This document shows, one piece after another, positions 41,907-51,800 of a DNA stretch of 64,000 nt (its first letter is position 1; each line of letters opens with the position of its first letter). The notes under the pieces are model-generated. The model saw nothing but the letters and a program-made list of their open reading frames with translations, ran no database searches and had not been told where the DNA came from. The stretch comes from Clostridia bacterium. Lineage in GTDB: Bacteria; Bacillota; Clostridia; Christensenellales; Borkfalkiaceae. Made by a program: the position numbers and the translations under genes. Where the stretch lies: contig CAAGNQ010000027.1 of assembly GCA_900771345.1 (NCBI GenBank), forward strand, positions 25,844 through 89,843, in the 5' to 3' direction.

Positions 41907-43976
41907 TTACGCCTTTTTACCCATTATCTTTTCAGCAACCGATTTTGGTACTTCGTTATAATGAGAGAATTGCATTGTGTAGTTACCTCTACCTTGTGTT
42001 CTTGAACGAAGGTCGGTAGCGTAACCGAACATTTCTGCTAGTGGAATGTGTGCGTCGATAACTTTTACGCCGTTTCTGTCATCAGTGCCTTGAATAATAC
42101 CACGACGAGCAGTAACGTTACCCATAAGGTCGCCAAAGTAATCGTCCGGAGTAATAATCTCAACCTTCATAATAGGCTCTAGGAGAATACTCTTTGCTTT
42201 TTCAAGACCGTCTTTAAGCGCCATAGAACCGGCAATCTTAAACGCCATTTCTGACGAGTCAACGTCGTGATAACTTCCGTCGTAAACGGTTACCTTAAAG
42301 TCAACAACTTCGTATCCTGCAAGAATACCGTTCTTCGATGCTTCTTGAATACCCTTGTTGATAGGTTGGATAAATTCCTTTGGAATAGAACCACCAACAG
42401 TTTCATCAACGAACTCATATCCCTTACCAGGTTCTTGTGGCTCAAGACGAATCTTACAGTGACCGTATTGACCGTGACCACCTGATTGACGCTTGAACAT
42501 ACCTTCAGCTTCAACAGCCTGCTTGATTGTTTCCTTATAAGAAACTTGTGGCTTACCAACGTTTGCTTCAACTCTGAATTCTCTTAAAAGTCTATCAACG
42601 ATAATTTCAAGGTGAAGTTCGCCCATACCTGCAATAATCGTTTGACCTGTTTCGGCATTTGTATGAGTTCTGAAAGTTGGGTCTTCTTCAGCGAGTTTTG
42701 CTAGTGCAAATCCCATCTTTTCTTGACCTTGCTTTGTCTTAGGCTCAATAGCAACCTCGATAACTGGATCTGGGAATTCCATTTGTTCAAGAATAATTTG
42801 GTTATTCTCGTCACAAAGCGTATCACCGGTCGTTGTTTCCTTTAAACCAACGAGAGCGCAGATTTCACCTGAATAAACAGCGTCAACCTCTTCTCTGTGG
42901 TTAGCGTGCATACGAAGAATACGAGCAACTCTTTCCTTCTTGCCCTTAACGCTATTATAAACGTAAGAACCTGTTTTGAGTACGCCTGAATATGCACGGA
43001 AGAAAGCGAGTTTACCAACGAATGGGTCGGTCATAATCTTGAATGCAAGACCACTGAACGCTTCGTCGTCACTTGGCTCTCTCTTTGCATCTTCGCCCTT
43101 TGTGTTAACGCCGTTTACAGCGCCAATGTCAAGTGGGCTTGGAAGATAATCAATAACTGCGTCCAAAAGGTTTTGAACACCCTTATTCTTGTAACTTGAA
43201 CCACAAAGAACAGGAGTAACCTTCATAGAAAGGGTTGCAGCACGAATACCTTTTTTGATCTCTTCGATAGTAAGGTCGCCTTCTTCAAAGAACTTTTCCA
43301 TTAAGGCGTCGTCAGATTCTGCTGCGATTTCAACAACATTCGCTCTGTATTCCTCGCAGATATCCTTCATATCTTCAGGAACGTCCTTAACGTCGATTTC
43401 CTTACCTAAATCGTCAAGATAAATATATGCTTTTCTTTCAATAACGTCAACAATTCCCTTAAACGTATCCTCTTTACCAACAGGGATTACGATAGGTAGT
43501 GGATTTGTGTGAAGTCTTTCCTTCATCATCTTAATAGCGTTTTCATAGTTAGCGCCATTAATATCCATCTTGTTGATATATGCGATTCTTGGAACTTTGT
43601 ACTTATCTGCTTGTCTCCAAACGGTTTCACTCTGAGGTTCAACGCCACCCTTTGCACAGAACGTTGCAACAGCGCCGTCAAGAACACGGAGCGACCTTTC
43701 AACTTCAACAGTAAAGTCAACGTGTCCAGGAGTATCTATAATGTTAATACGGTGACCTTTCCAGTAACAGGTTGTAGCAGCACTCGTGATGGTAATACCA
43801 CGTTCTTGTTCTTGAGCCATCCAGTCCATAGTAGCAGTACCTTCGTGGGTATCGCCGATTTTATGGGTTTTTCCGGTGTAGAACAAAATACGCTCTGTCG
43901 TAGTGGTTTTACCAGCGTCAATGTGCGCCATTATGCCTATATTTCTGGTTACACCTAAATCTAAATCTCTTGGCAT
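41907..43976 (-). CDS. fusA: Translation elongation factor G
   Basis: 689 residues, normal length. GTPase motifs AHIDAGKTTTTERILFYTG, DTPGHVDFT and NKMD are present, followed by domains II-V with GGHGQYGHCKIRLEP and a C-terminal AMQFSHYNEVP-like end. It drives translocation. It follows rpsG by 15 bases in the str-type operon. Confidence 0.98.
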   Translation of the reverse strand: MPRDLDLGVTRNIGIMAHIDAGKTTTTERILFYTGKTHKIGDTHEGTATMDWMAQEQERGITITSAATTCYWKGHRINIIDTPGHVDFTVEVERSLRVLDGAVATFCAKGGVEPQSETVWRQADKYKVPRIAYINKMDINGANYENAIKMMKERLHTNPLPIVIPVGKEDTFKGIVDVIERKAYIYLDDLGKEIDVKDVPEDMKDICEEYRANVVEIAAESDDALMEKFFEEGDLTIEEIKKGIRAATLSMKVTPVLCGSSYKNKGVQNLLDAVIDYLPSPLDIGAVNGVNTKGEDAKREPSDDEAFSGLAFKIMTDPFVGKLAFFRAYSGVLKTGSYVYNSVKGKKERVARILRMHANHREEVDAVYSGEICALVGLKETTTGDTLCDENNQIILEQMEFPDPVIEVAIEPKTKQGQEKMGFALAKLAEEDPTFRTHTNAETGQTIIAGMGELHLEIIVDRLLREFRVEANVGKPQVSYKETIKQAVEAEGMFKRQSGGHGQYGHCKIRLEPQEPGKGYEFVDETVGGSIPKEFIQPINKGIQEASKNGILAGYEVVDFKVTVYDGSYHDVDSSEMAFKIAGSMALKDGLEKAKSILLEPIMKVEIITPDDYFGDLMGNVTARRGIIQGTDDRNGVKVIDAHIPLAEMFGYATDLRSRTQGRGNYTMQFSHYNEVPKSVAEKIMGKKA

Positions 43977-43991
43977 AATCTTTCTCCAATA

Positions 43992-44462
43992 CTAAAATCT
44001 ATAGTGAGCAAAAGCCTTGTTAGCCTCAGCCATTCTATGTGTATCTTCTTTCTTCTTAACAGCACTACCTGTGTTGTTGAAAGCGTCAACGAGTTCAGCA
44101 GCGAGTCTATCGCTCATCTCTCTTTCCCCTCTCTTTCTTGCAGCAGCAACCAACCATCTAATAGCAAGTGTCTGTCTTCTTTCTGCACGGATTTCGATAG
44201 GAACTTGATAGTTAGCACCACCGACTCTCCTTGCTTTTACTTCTACCATAGGCATAATGTTATTAAGTGCTTGTGCGAACATTTCCTTAGGGTCTTGAGC
44301 GACCTTTTCTGATGCAACAACAAACGCGTCGTAAACAATGCCTTGCGCAATACCCTTTTTACCATCAAGCATAACTTGGTTGATAAGTTTTGTTACAACC
44401 TTATCGTTATACACTGGATCGGGCAAAACGTCTCTTTTTGCAATATTGCCTCTTCTTGGCAT
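43992..44462 (-). CDS. rpsG: Small ribosomal subunit protein uS7
   Basis: 156 residues with MPRRGNIAKRDVLPDPVYND, the RRVGGANYQVPIEI core and RKKGEREMSDRLAAELVDA-like helices. S7 nucleates assembly of the 30S head. An AGGAGG site precedes the ATG. It is separated from rpsL by an unusual 222-base structured region that could be its own binding site. Confidence 0.97.
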   Translation of the reverse strand: MPRRGNIAKRDVLPDPVYNDKVVTKLINQVMLDGKKGIAQGIVYDAFVVASEKVAQDPKEMFAQALNNIMPMVEVKARRVGGANYQVPIEIRAERRQTLAIRWLVAAARKRGEREMSDRLAAELVDAFNNTGSAVKKKEDTHRMAEANKAFAHYRF

Positions 44463-44537
44463 AATTATAATCCTCCTTTAATTATTTGCGAATTTTTTCG
44501 CTTTTTTAAGGGTAAACCCTTAGTTCAGTACAGCTAT

Positions 44538-44640
44538 CACTTGCCCCAATTCTTTTTCTTGGGGTAGCGAACCTTCTGTCTTTCGACATACTGCCTACCA
44601 AATCGGGTTAATTTTCCGAATTCCGATTGTTAGTAGGTGT
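44538..44640 (-). promoter_or_regulatory. Structured rpsL-rpsG intercistronic region
   Basis: Two hairpins stand between rpsL and rpsG. One pairs CCTAC/GTAGG and ATCGG/CCGAT (44594-44637), the other TTGGGG/CCCCAA (44544-44564). In E. coli S7 represses its operon by binding the rpsL-rpsG junction, so this is a candidate S7 site. No ORF or terminator run is seen here. Confidence 0.5.
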
Positions 44641-44684
44641 CTTGTTTTTAAGTTTTTATAAGTCTATATATTATTTATCTAAAC

Positions 44685-45056
44685 TTATTTAGGCCTTTTT
44701 GCGCCGTATTTTGACCTTGACTGTTTGCGTTTTGCAACGCCAGCAGTATCAAGCGCGCCACGAACGATATGATATCTTACACCAGGTAAGTCTTTAACTC
44801 TTCCACCACGGATAAGAACAGAACTGTGTTCTTGCAAGTTATGACCTTCACCAGGAATATAAACGATACCTTCAGCCTTGTTTGTTAAACGTACTCTGGC
44901 AATCTTACGAAGTGCTGAGTTAGGTTTTTTAGGGGTAGTTGTTGTTACTGACAAGCAAACACCTCTTCTTTGTGGACAGTTGTCCAATGCTGGTGACTTT
45001 GACTTGTAAGTTTGTTTTTCTCTACCTTGTCTAATTAACTGTTGAATTGTTGGCAT
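44685..45056 (-). CDS. rpsL: Small ribosomal subunit protein uS12
   Basis: 123 residues from MPTIQQLIRQGREK, with TTTPKKPNSALRKIARVRL, PGEGHNLQEHSSVLIRGGRVKDLPGVRYHIVRG and a basic tail. The Lys of TPKKPNS is the streptomycin-sensitive form. S12 guards decoding fidelity. The ATG at 45056 follows AGGAGG; a longer in-frame reading of 44 residues would include leader sequence and is rejected. Confidence 0.97.
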   Translation of the reverse strand: MPTIQQLIRQGREKQTYKSKSPALDNCPQRRGVCLSVTTTTPKKPNSALRKIARVRLTNKAEGIVYIPGEGHNLQEHSSVLIRGGRVKDLPGVRYHIVRGALDTAGVAKRKQSRSKYGAKRPK

Positions 45057-45089
45057 AGCACACCTCCTTAATGTATTTCGGATATTCAG

Positions 45090-45153
45090 AAAACGGATTC
45101 GGAAAACTCCGTTTTTAGAAACTTTTTTATCTGGCGAGTTTTTCACTCGCCAG
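45090..45153 (-). promoter_or_regulatory. Two leader hairpins upstream of rpsL
   Basis: A perfect 9-bp GC-rich hairpin (CTGGCGAGT with ACTCGCCAG, 45131-45153) lacks a downstream T run on the minus strand, so it is not a normal terminator for rpoC. A second hairpin (AAAACGGA with TCCGTTTT, 45090-45115) follows. Both lie in the leader of the promoter at 45160-45188. Confidence 0.55.
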
Positions 45154-45159
45154 AATATT

Positions 45160-45188
45160 ATTTTACCATTTATATAGGTTTTAGTCAA
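45160..45188 (-). promoter_or_regulatory. Promoter of rpsL-rpsG-fusA-tuf
   Basis: TTGACT (45183-45188) and TAAAAT (45160-45165), 17-base spacer, between rpoC and rpsL. Confidence 0.75.
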
Positions 45189-45232
45189 TCAAAAACTAGT
45201 GATTTTAATTGTTTTTTGATTAAATATTCCCT

Positions 45233-48200
45233 TTATTCACCGTCAGACGTTCTTTGAAAAACTGTTTGTGGTGAAACGCTTTTATAATTCTTAATTCCCG
45301 TTCCTGCAGGGATTAACTTACCAATAATAACGTTCTCTTTTAGACCGATTAATGGGTCAACCTTGTTCTTGATTGCAGCCTCGGTAAGAACTCTTGCCGT
45401 TTCTTGGAATGACGCTGCCGACAAGAAACTGTCTTTCGCTAATGCAGCCTTAGTGATTCCTAGAAGAATTCTCTTGCCTTGTGGTGGTTCTAGACCGTTC
45501 TCTAAAGCATTTATCGTTTCTTCTTCAAACTTATAAACGTCAAGTTTTTCGCCTGGAAGAATTTCCGTTCCACCTGGATTTTCTACTTGAACTTTCTTCA
45601 TCATTTGACGAACGATAATTTCAACGTGCTTGTCGTTAATATCAACGCCTTGTGAACGGTAAACACTTTGAATTTCTCTCAAGATATAGTCCTGAACGCC
45701 CTTAATACCCTTCGTCTTTAAGATATCTTGTGGGTAAACAGAGCCGTTAGTTAGAACGCTACCTGGTTCAACCTTATCTCCCGTTCTAACGATAACGCCC
45801 GTGCCGAACGGAATAGTGTAATCCTTGCTTTCGCCGTCGTCTGTTTTAACGATAACGTGAATAATCTTATCTTTTTCTTGGATTTCAACCTCACCACTGT
45901 GCTCGCAAACGATTGCAGCGTGCTTTGGTTTTCTAGCCTCGAAAAGTTCTTCAACTCTAGGAAGACCTTGAGTAATATCCCCCGTACTTGCGATACCACC
46001 GGTGTGGAATGTTCTCATAGTAAGCTGAGTACCAGGCTCACCGATTGACTGAGCGGCTATAATTCCGACAGCCTCACCAATTTGAACAGGGTTATTGTTA
46101 GACATATTCTTGCCGTAACATTTAGCGCAAACGCCCGTCTTTGATTTACAGGTAAATACGCTTCTGATTTCAACTTCCTCAATACCTGCTTGGCAGATAG
46201 CCTCAGCCATATCTTCAGAAATCATCTCGTTAGCATTAACCATAACTTCGCCCGTTTGAGGGTTTACAATAGCGTTTACAGTAAATCTACCAGCGATTCT
46301 ATCACGAAGTCCTTCAATGATTTCACCCTTGCTTCCTTTAATTGCCGTTACTTTTACACCCTTAACAGCCTCGCCTGCACTTTCAAAGCAGTCGTCCTCT
46401 TTGATAATAACTTCTTGCGAAACGTCAACCAAACGTCTAGTTAGATAACCAGAGTCGGCAGTTTTAAGAGCCGTATCGGCAAGACCTTTACGTCCACCGT
46501 GAGAAGAAATAAAGTATTCAAGAACTGAAAGCCCTTCACGGAAGCAAGACTTAACAGGAATTTCGATAGTTTTACCGTTAGGGTCTGTCATAAGTCCACG
46601 CATTCCGGCAAGCTGTTTGATTTGGTCGATAGAACCACGCGCACCAGAGTTTGCCATCATGAGAATTGGGTTAAACTCGTCAAGAGTTGCCTTTAGTTTA
46701 TCGGTTACGTCATCAGTTGCTTGTTTCCAAATGCTAACGACCTTTTTATATCTCTCGTCGTCAGTAATATAGCCTTTCTTATAAAGGTTTTCAACCTTAA
46801 GAACGTGCTTTTCTGCCTCGCTCAAAATAGCAGGCTTTTCTTTAGGCATGTGCATATCGAACACGCTGGTCGTGATAGCGCCAACGGTCGAATATCTAAA
46901 GCCTAAAGCCTTAATCTTATCCAAAACTTCAGCGGCACAACTTGCACCACGACGCTTAAAGCAAGCACCAACGATTTTTTGAAGGTCTTTCTTTCCAACA
47001 AGCTTGTCAATTTCATACTTTAAGAAATCTTCTTTAGTATTTCTTTGAACAAAGCCTAAATCCTGAGGGATTGCCTCGTTAAATATGATTTTACCAACAG
47101 AGGTTTTAACACGACCCGTAACTATTTCACCATCAACTTCCACACTACGGCGAACGATAATTTCGTCTTGAAGTTTGATTCTTCCCGTCTGATATGCCAT
47201 AACGGCTTCTTCTGGAGAAGTATATGAAACGGTATATTCAGGAACACCATAAACCTTTCCGTTTTCGTCTTTTCTGCCCTTTTCGTTGTACTTTTCGCCT
47301 ATCTTATGTCTTAAAATGGTCAAATAGTATGAACCCATAACCATATCCTGTGTAGGTGACATAACAGGTTTACCATCAGAAAGTTTCAAGATGTTGTTTG
47401 ATGCGAGCATCAAGAATCTTGCCTCTGCTTGAGCCTCTACTGAAAGTGGAACGTGAACAGCCATTTGGTCGCCGTCAAAGTCGGCGTTGAATGCACCACA
47501 AACTAGTGGGTGAAGTTTAATTGCTCTACCTTCAATAAGAACAGGCTCAAACGCTTGGATTGAAAGCCTATGAAGTGTAGGCGCACGGTTAAGCATAACT
47601 GGATGGTCTTTAATAACCTCTTCTAGCACGTCCCAAACAACGGCCTTGCCACGCTCAACAGTACGCTTTGCGTTCTTGATATTGTGGCAAACGTTGTTTT
47701 CAACGAGTTTCTTCATAACGAAAGGCTTGAAAAGTTCAATAGCCATTTCCTTTGGAAGACCACATTGATAAAGTTTAAGTTCCGGACCAACGACGATAAC
47801 CGAACGACCAGAATAGTCAACACGCTTACCGAGTAGGTTTTGACGGAAACGACCTTGCTTACCACGGAGCATACCTGATAAGGATTTAAGTTCTCTATTA
47901 CCTGCGCCACTGATTGCCTTGCCTCTTCTACCGTTATCAATAAGAGCGTCAACTGCTTCTTGGAGCATTCTCTTCTCGTTTCTGATAATGATTTCAGGAG
48001 CGCCGAGTTCCATAAGTTTTTTCAAACGATTGTTACGGTTTATAACACGGCGATATAGGTCGTTTAAGTCAGAGGTAGCAAATCTGCCACCATCAAGTTG
48101 AACCATAGGGCGAAGTTCAGGTGGAATTACAGGAAGAACGTCCATAATCATCCATTCAGGACGATTTCCACTCTTTCTAAACGCCTCAATAATGTCAATA

Positions 48201-48832
48201 CGTTTTACGGCACGAATTCTTCTCTGCCCTATAACGTTTTCAGCGATAATCTTCTTTGTTTCAGCGCTTTCTTTCTCAAGGTCAATAGCCATTAAAAGTT
48301 CTTTAATAGCCTCTGCGCCCATACCGGTTTTAAATGCGCCTGTGCCGTATTTTTCTTCATATTCGAGTTTTTCTCTATCGTTTATTACTTGTTTATACAT
48401 CAAGTCTGTCGTACCAGGGTCTAAAACTACGTGGCAAGCAAAATAGAGAACTTGCTCTAATGATTTAGGGCTCATATCAAGCATTAAACCTATTCTTGAA
48501 GGAACGCCCTTAAAATACCAAATGTGAGAAACAGGTGCTGCAAGTTCGATATGCCCCATTCTGTCACGGCGAACTTTAGATTTGGTGATTTCTACTCCAC
48601 ACTTGTCGCAGATAACACCTTTATATCTGATGCGCTTATACTTTCCACAATGACATTCCCAGTCCTTAGTAGGTCCAAAAATTCTTTCGCAGAAAAGTCC
48701 ACCCATTTCTGGTTTTTGTGTTCTGTAGTTAATAGTTTCTGGCTTTGTTACCTCGCCATAAGACCATTCTCTAATTTTTTCGGGAGATGCAACTCCTATT
48801 TGTATAGAATCAAAATTATTAAGTTCAAACAT
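45233..48832 (-). CDS. rpoC: RNA polymerase beta' subunit
   Basis: 1,199 residues. The N-terminal zinc site is CHCGKYKRIRYKGVICDKC, the catalytic magnesium loop is NADFDGDQMAVH, and a second zinc site lies at CKSKTGVCAKC. The bridge-helix and trigger-loop region reads QSIGEPGTQLTMRTFHTGG. Length is normal for Firmicutes. It starts 19 bases after rpoB. Confidence 0.98.
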   Translation of the reverse strand: MFELNNFDSIQIGVASPEKIREWSYGEVTKPETINYRTQKPEMGGLFCERIFGPTKDWECHCGKYKRIRYKGVICDKCGVEITKSKVRRDRMGHIELAAPVSHIWYFKGVPSRIGLMLDMSPKSLEQVLYFACHVVLDPGTTDLMYKQVINDREKLEYEEKYGTGAFKTGMGAEAIKELLMAIDLEKESAETKKIIAENVIGQRRIRAVKRIDIIEAFRKSGNRPEWMIMDVLPVIPPELRPMVQLDGGRFATSDLNDLYRRVINRNNRLKKLMELGAPEIIIRNEKRMLQEAVDALIDNGRRGKAISGAGNRELKSLSGMLRGKQGRFRQNLLGKRVDYSGRSVIVVGPELKLYQCGLPKEMAIELFKPFVMKKLVENNVCHNIKNAKRTVERGKAVVWDVLEEVIKDHPVMLNRAPTLHRLSIQAFEPVLIEGRAIKLHPLVCGAFNADFDGDQMAVHVPLSVEAQAEARFLMLASNNILKLSDGKPVMSPTQDMVMGSYYLTILRHKIGEKYNEKGRKDENGKVYGVPEYTVSYTSPEEAVMAYQTGRIKLQDEIIVRRSVEVDGEIVTGRVKTSVGKIIFNEAIPQDLGFVQRNTKEDFLKYEIDKLVGKKDLQKIVGACFKRRGASCAAEVLDKIKALGFRYSTVGAITTSVFDMHMPKEKPAILSEAEKHVLKVENLYKKGYITDDERYKKVVSIWKQATDDVTDKLKATLDEFNPILMMANSGARGSIDQIKQLAGMRGLMTDPNGKTIEIPVKSCFREGLSVLEYFISSHGGRKGLADTALKTADSGYLTRRLVDVSQEVIIKEDDCFESAGEAVKGVKVTAIKGSKGEIIEGLRDRIAGRFTVNAIVNPQTGEVMVNANEMISEDMAEAICQAGIEEVEIRSVFTCKSKTGVCAKCYGKNMSNNNPVQIGEAVGIIAAQSIGEPGTQLTMRTFHTGGIASTGDITQGLPRVEELFEARKPKHAAIVCEHSGEVEIQEKDKIIHVIVKTDDGESKDYTIPFGTGVIVRTGDKVEPGSVLTNGSVYPQDILKTKGIKGVQDYILREIQSVYRSQGVDINDKHVEIIVRQMMKKVQVENPGGTEILPGEKLDVYKFEEETINALENGLEPPQGKRILLGITKAALAKDSFLSAASFQETARVLTEAAIKNKVDPLIGLKENVIIGKLIPAGTGIKNYKSVSPQTVFQRTSDGE

Positions 48833-48851
48833 AATCTACTCTATCCCCCTT

Positions 48852-51800
48852 TTATTCGTTATCTTCATCAAAAGAGTCATCAATGTCGTCGAACAAATCG
48901 TCAGCATCAGGAATTGTCGTGTCGATTTCGTCGTCTTCATCATAGAACATATTTTTTGTATCAAACCCGAATTCGTCATCAAGGTCTTCATCAGTATCAG
49001 CGTCTTCAAATACCGTTTCGCCGATATCCTCCTCATTAAACTCGTCGATAGCGACTTCTTCGTGGTTATCTTTCTCTCTAACCATTGGAATATCGTCAAT
49101 ATCACTTTCGATAAAGTCTTTGATTGCGAGTTCTTCTTTGTTCTCAGTAAGAACTTTAACGTCAAGCGCCAAACTCTGCAACTCTTTGAGAAGAACCTTG
49201 AATGCTTCTGGAATACCAGGCTCGCTTATATTTGTTCCTTTTACTATTGACTCGTAAGTTTTTACCCTACCAACAACGTCGTCCGACTTAACGGTAAGGA
49301 TTTCTTGCAAGATATGAGCAGCACCGTAAGCCTCGAGTGCCCAAATTTCCATTTCACCGAAACGTTGGCCACCGAACTGCGCCTTACCACCAAGAGGTTG
49401 TTGGGTAACTAAACTGTATGGACCGGTTGAACGAGCGTGAATCTTATCGTCAACAAGGTGGATAAGTTTAATCATATACATTTGGCCAACCGTAACCCTG
49501 TTTTCAAACGGTTCACCCGTTCTTCCATCGTAAAGTTGAATCTTTCCGTCAACCTCGCCGTCTGGGTTTACAATGTTGTTCTCACGAAGCAATTCTTTAA
49601 TATCGCTTTCAGACGCACCGTCAAATACAGGGGTAGCAATCTTCCAGCCGAGTTGTTTACATACTAAACCTAAGTGAACTTCTAAAACCTGACCGATATT
49701 CATACGTGATGGAACGCCGAGTGGGTTAAGCACGATTTGAAGTGGCGTACCGTCTGCCATAAACGGCATATCCGATTCAGGTAGAATTCTTGAAATAACA
49801 CCCTTGTTTCCGTGACGACCTGCCATTTTGTCACCAATAGAAATTTTACGCTTTTGAGCGATATAAACTCTAACTAGTTTGTTAACACCAGGAGACAATT
49901 CGTCTTTATTTGCACGGGTAAATATCTTAACGTCTACAACGACGCCACCTTCTCCGTGTGGAACTTTGAGTGAGGTATCTCTAACTTCTCTAGCCTTCTC
50001 ACCAAAGATAGCACGAAGCAATCTTTCTTCAGGGGTAAGTTCTGTTTCGCCCTTTGGCGTAACCTTACCTACTAGAATATCTCCACTGTTTACTTCAGCA
50101 CCAACTCTAATAATACCGTCTTCGTCTAAATCTTTAAGAGCATCGTCACCAACGTTTGGAATATCTCTCGTAATTTCTTCTTCGCCAAGACGAGTATCTC
50201 TAGCCTCGATTTCGTGTTCTTCGATATGGATTGTAGTGAAAACGTCTTCCCTAACTAACTTTTCAGAAAGAAGTATAGCGTCCTCGTAGTTATATCCTTC
50301 CCAGCTCATAAAGCCTACGAGAATATTTCTACCGAGCGCAAGTTCACCGTTCTTTGTTGAAGGGCCGTCTGCAATCGTTTGACCTTCGGCAATCTTTTCG
50401 CCCTTGTCAACGATAGGTCTTTGATTTAAGCAAGTACCTTGGTTACTACGCTCAAATTTCTTTAGCGTATAAGTAGTATCCGTACCGTCTTCTTCTGTAA
50501 TGACGATAGCGTCACTTGCAACTGTCTTAACAACGCCTGCTTTCTTAGCGTTTACCATTACGCCAGAGTCGTAAGCAATCCTTCTTTCAATACCCGTTGC
50601 AACGATAGCGTTTTCTGGGCAAAGTAGTGGAACGGCTTGACGTTGCATGTTCGAGCCCATTAGCGCACGGTTTGTATCGTCGTTCTCTAGGAACGGAATA
50701 AGTGCCGTTGCAACCGAAATAAGTTGTTTTGGAGAAACGTCCATATAGTCCATTTTCTCTTTAACGTCTTCGGTAATTTCGTCACGGTGTCTGCAAGAAA
50801 CACGGTCGTTTACGAAATATTTATTGTCGATAAGTGGTTCGTTTGCTTGTGCAACTATATAATTATCTTCTTCGTCAGCAGTCAAGTAATCAACCTGCTC
50901 TGTAACGATAGTTTCTATCTCACCATTTTCTTTTACGATATGTTCTACCTTTCTGTAAGGAGATTCGATAAATCCGAATTCATTTACTTTAGCAAAAGCA
51001 GCGAGTGATGAAATAAGACCGATATTCTGACCTTCAGGCGTTTCTATCGGACACATTCTGCCGTAGTGAGAGTGGTGAACGTCACGCACTTCAAAGGTCG
51101 CTCTATCACGATTAAGACCACCAGGTCCTAAAGCAGAAAGTTTACGCTTATGGGTAAGTTCTGCAATAGGGTTAGTTTGGTCCATAAACTGCGAAAGTTG
51201 TGATGAGCCAAAGAACTCTTTAATAGCCGAACTAACTGGACGAACGTTGATTAGACCTTGAGGTGTAACGTCCTTAGGGTCTTGCGTTGCCATTCTTTCT
51301 TTAATAACCCTTTCAAGCCTTGCAACACCGATACGGAATTGATTTTGAAGCAATTCACCAACAGAACGAACACGACGATTACCGAGGTGGTCGATATTAT
51401 CAATGGTGTTAATATTGTAAACAAGGTCAAGGTTTACTGATACGGATGCAACTATATCGTCAACCGTAATGTGCTTGTGGTTAAGTTTGTCCATAAGAGG
51501 ACGAAGAGTTTTTCTATCCTCGCTGGAGATTTTTTCAGGCAAGCCGTTTTCCATAAGGTCATAATACCTAACGCAAGCATTGATGAACTTAATTCTAACC
51601 TCTCTAGCCTTTTCTTCGTTCTTCTTATCCTCTGGCTTTTCTTCGTCTTGAGAAAGGTCTTTTTCAGCAATATAGAAAATATCGTTGATTTGCTTTTTCA
51701 AACTTTCAGCAGTATTTTCAACACCCTTTTCTCTTGCCATATCGCAAACTTCTTTACTAAATGACAAGGTTGGATAATAAACGTATTTTAATAACCCGAA

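Noticed and set aside
43509..43958. 149-codon open frame opposite fusA
   Set aside because: A shadow of the conserved EF-G reading frame with no initiation signals.
45131..45153. Terminator of rpoBC
   Set aside because: The hairpin is strong but lacks a T run on the minus strand, so it is listed as a leader hairpin.
45057..45188. 44-residue extension of S12
   Set aside because: It would translate the promoter leader and hairpins; S12 starts at the conserved MPTIQQL.
48524..49039. 171-codon open frame on the plus strand opposite rpoC/rpoB
   Set aside because: It is antisense to two certain genes, has no ribosome site or promoter and its composition follows the complementary codons.
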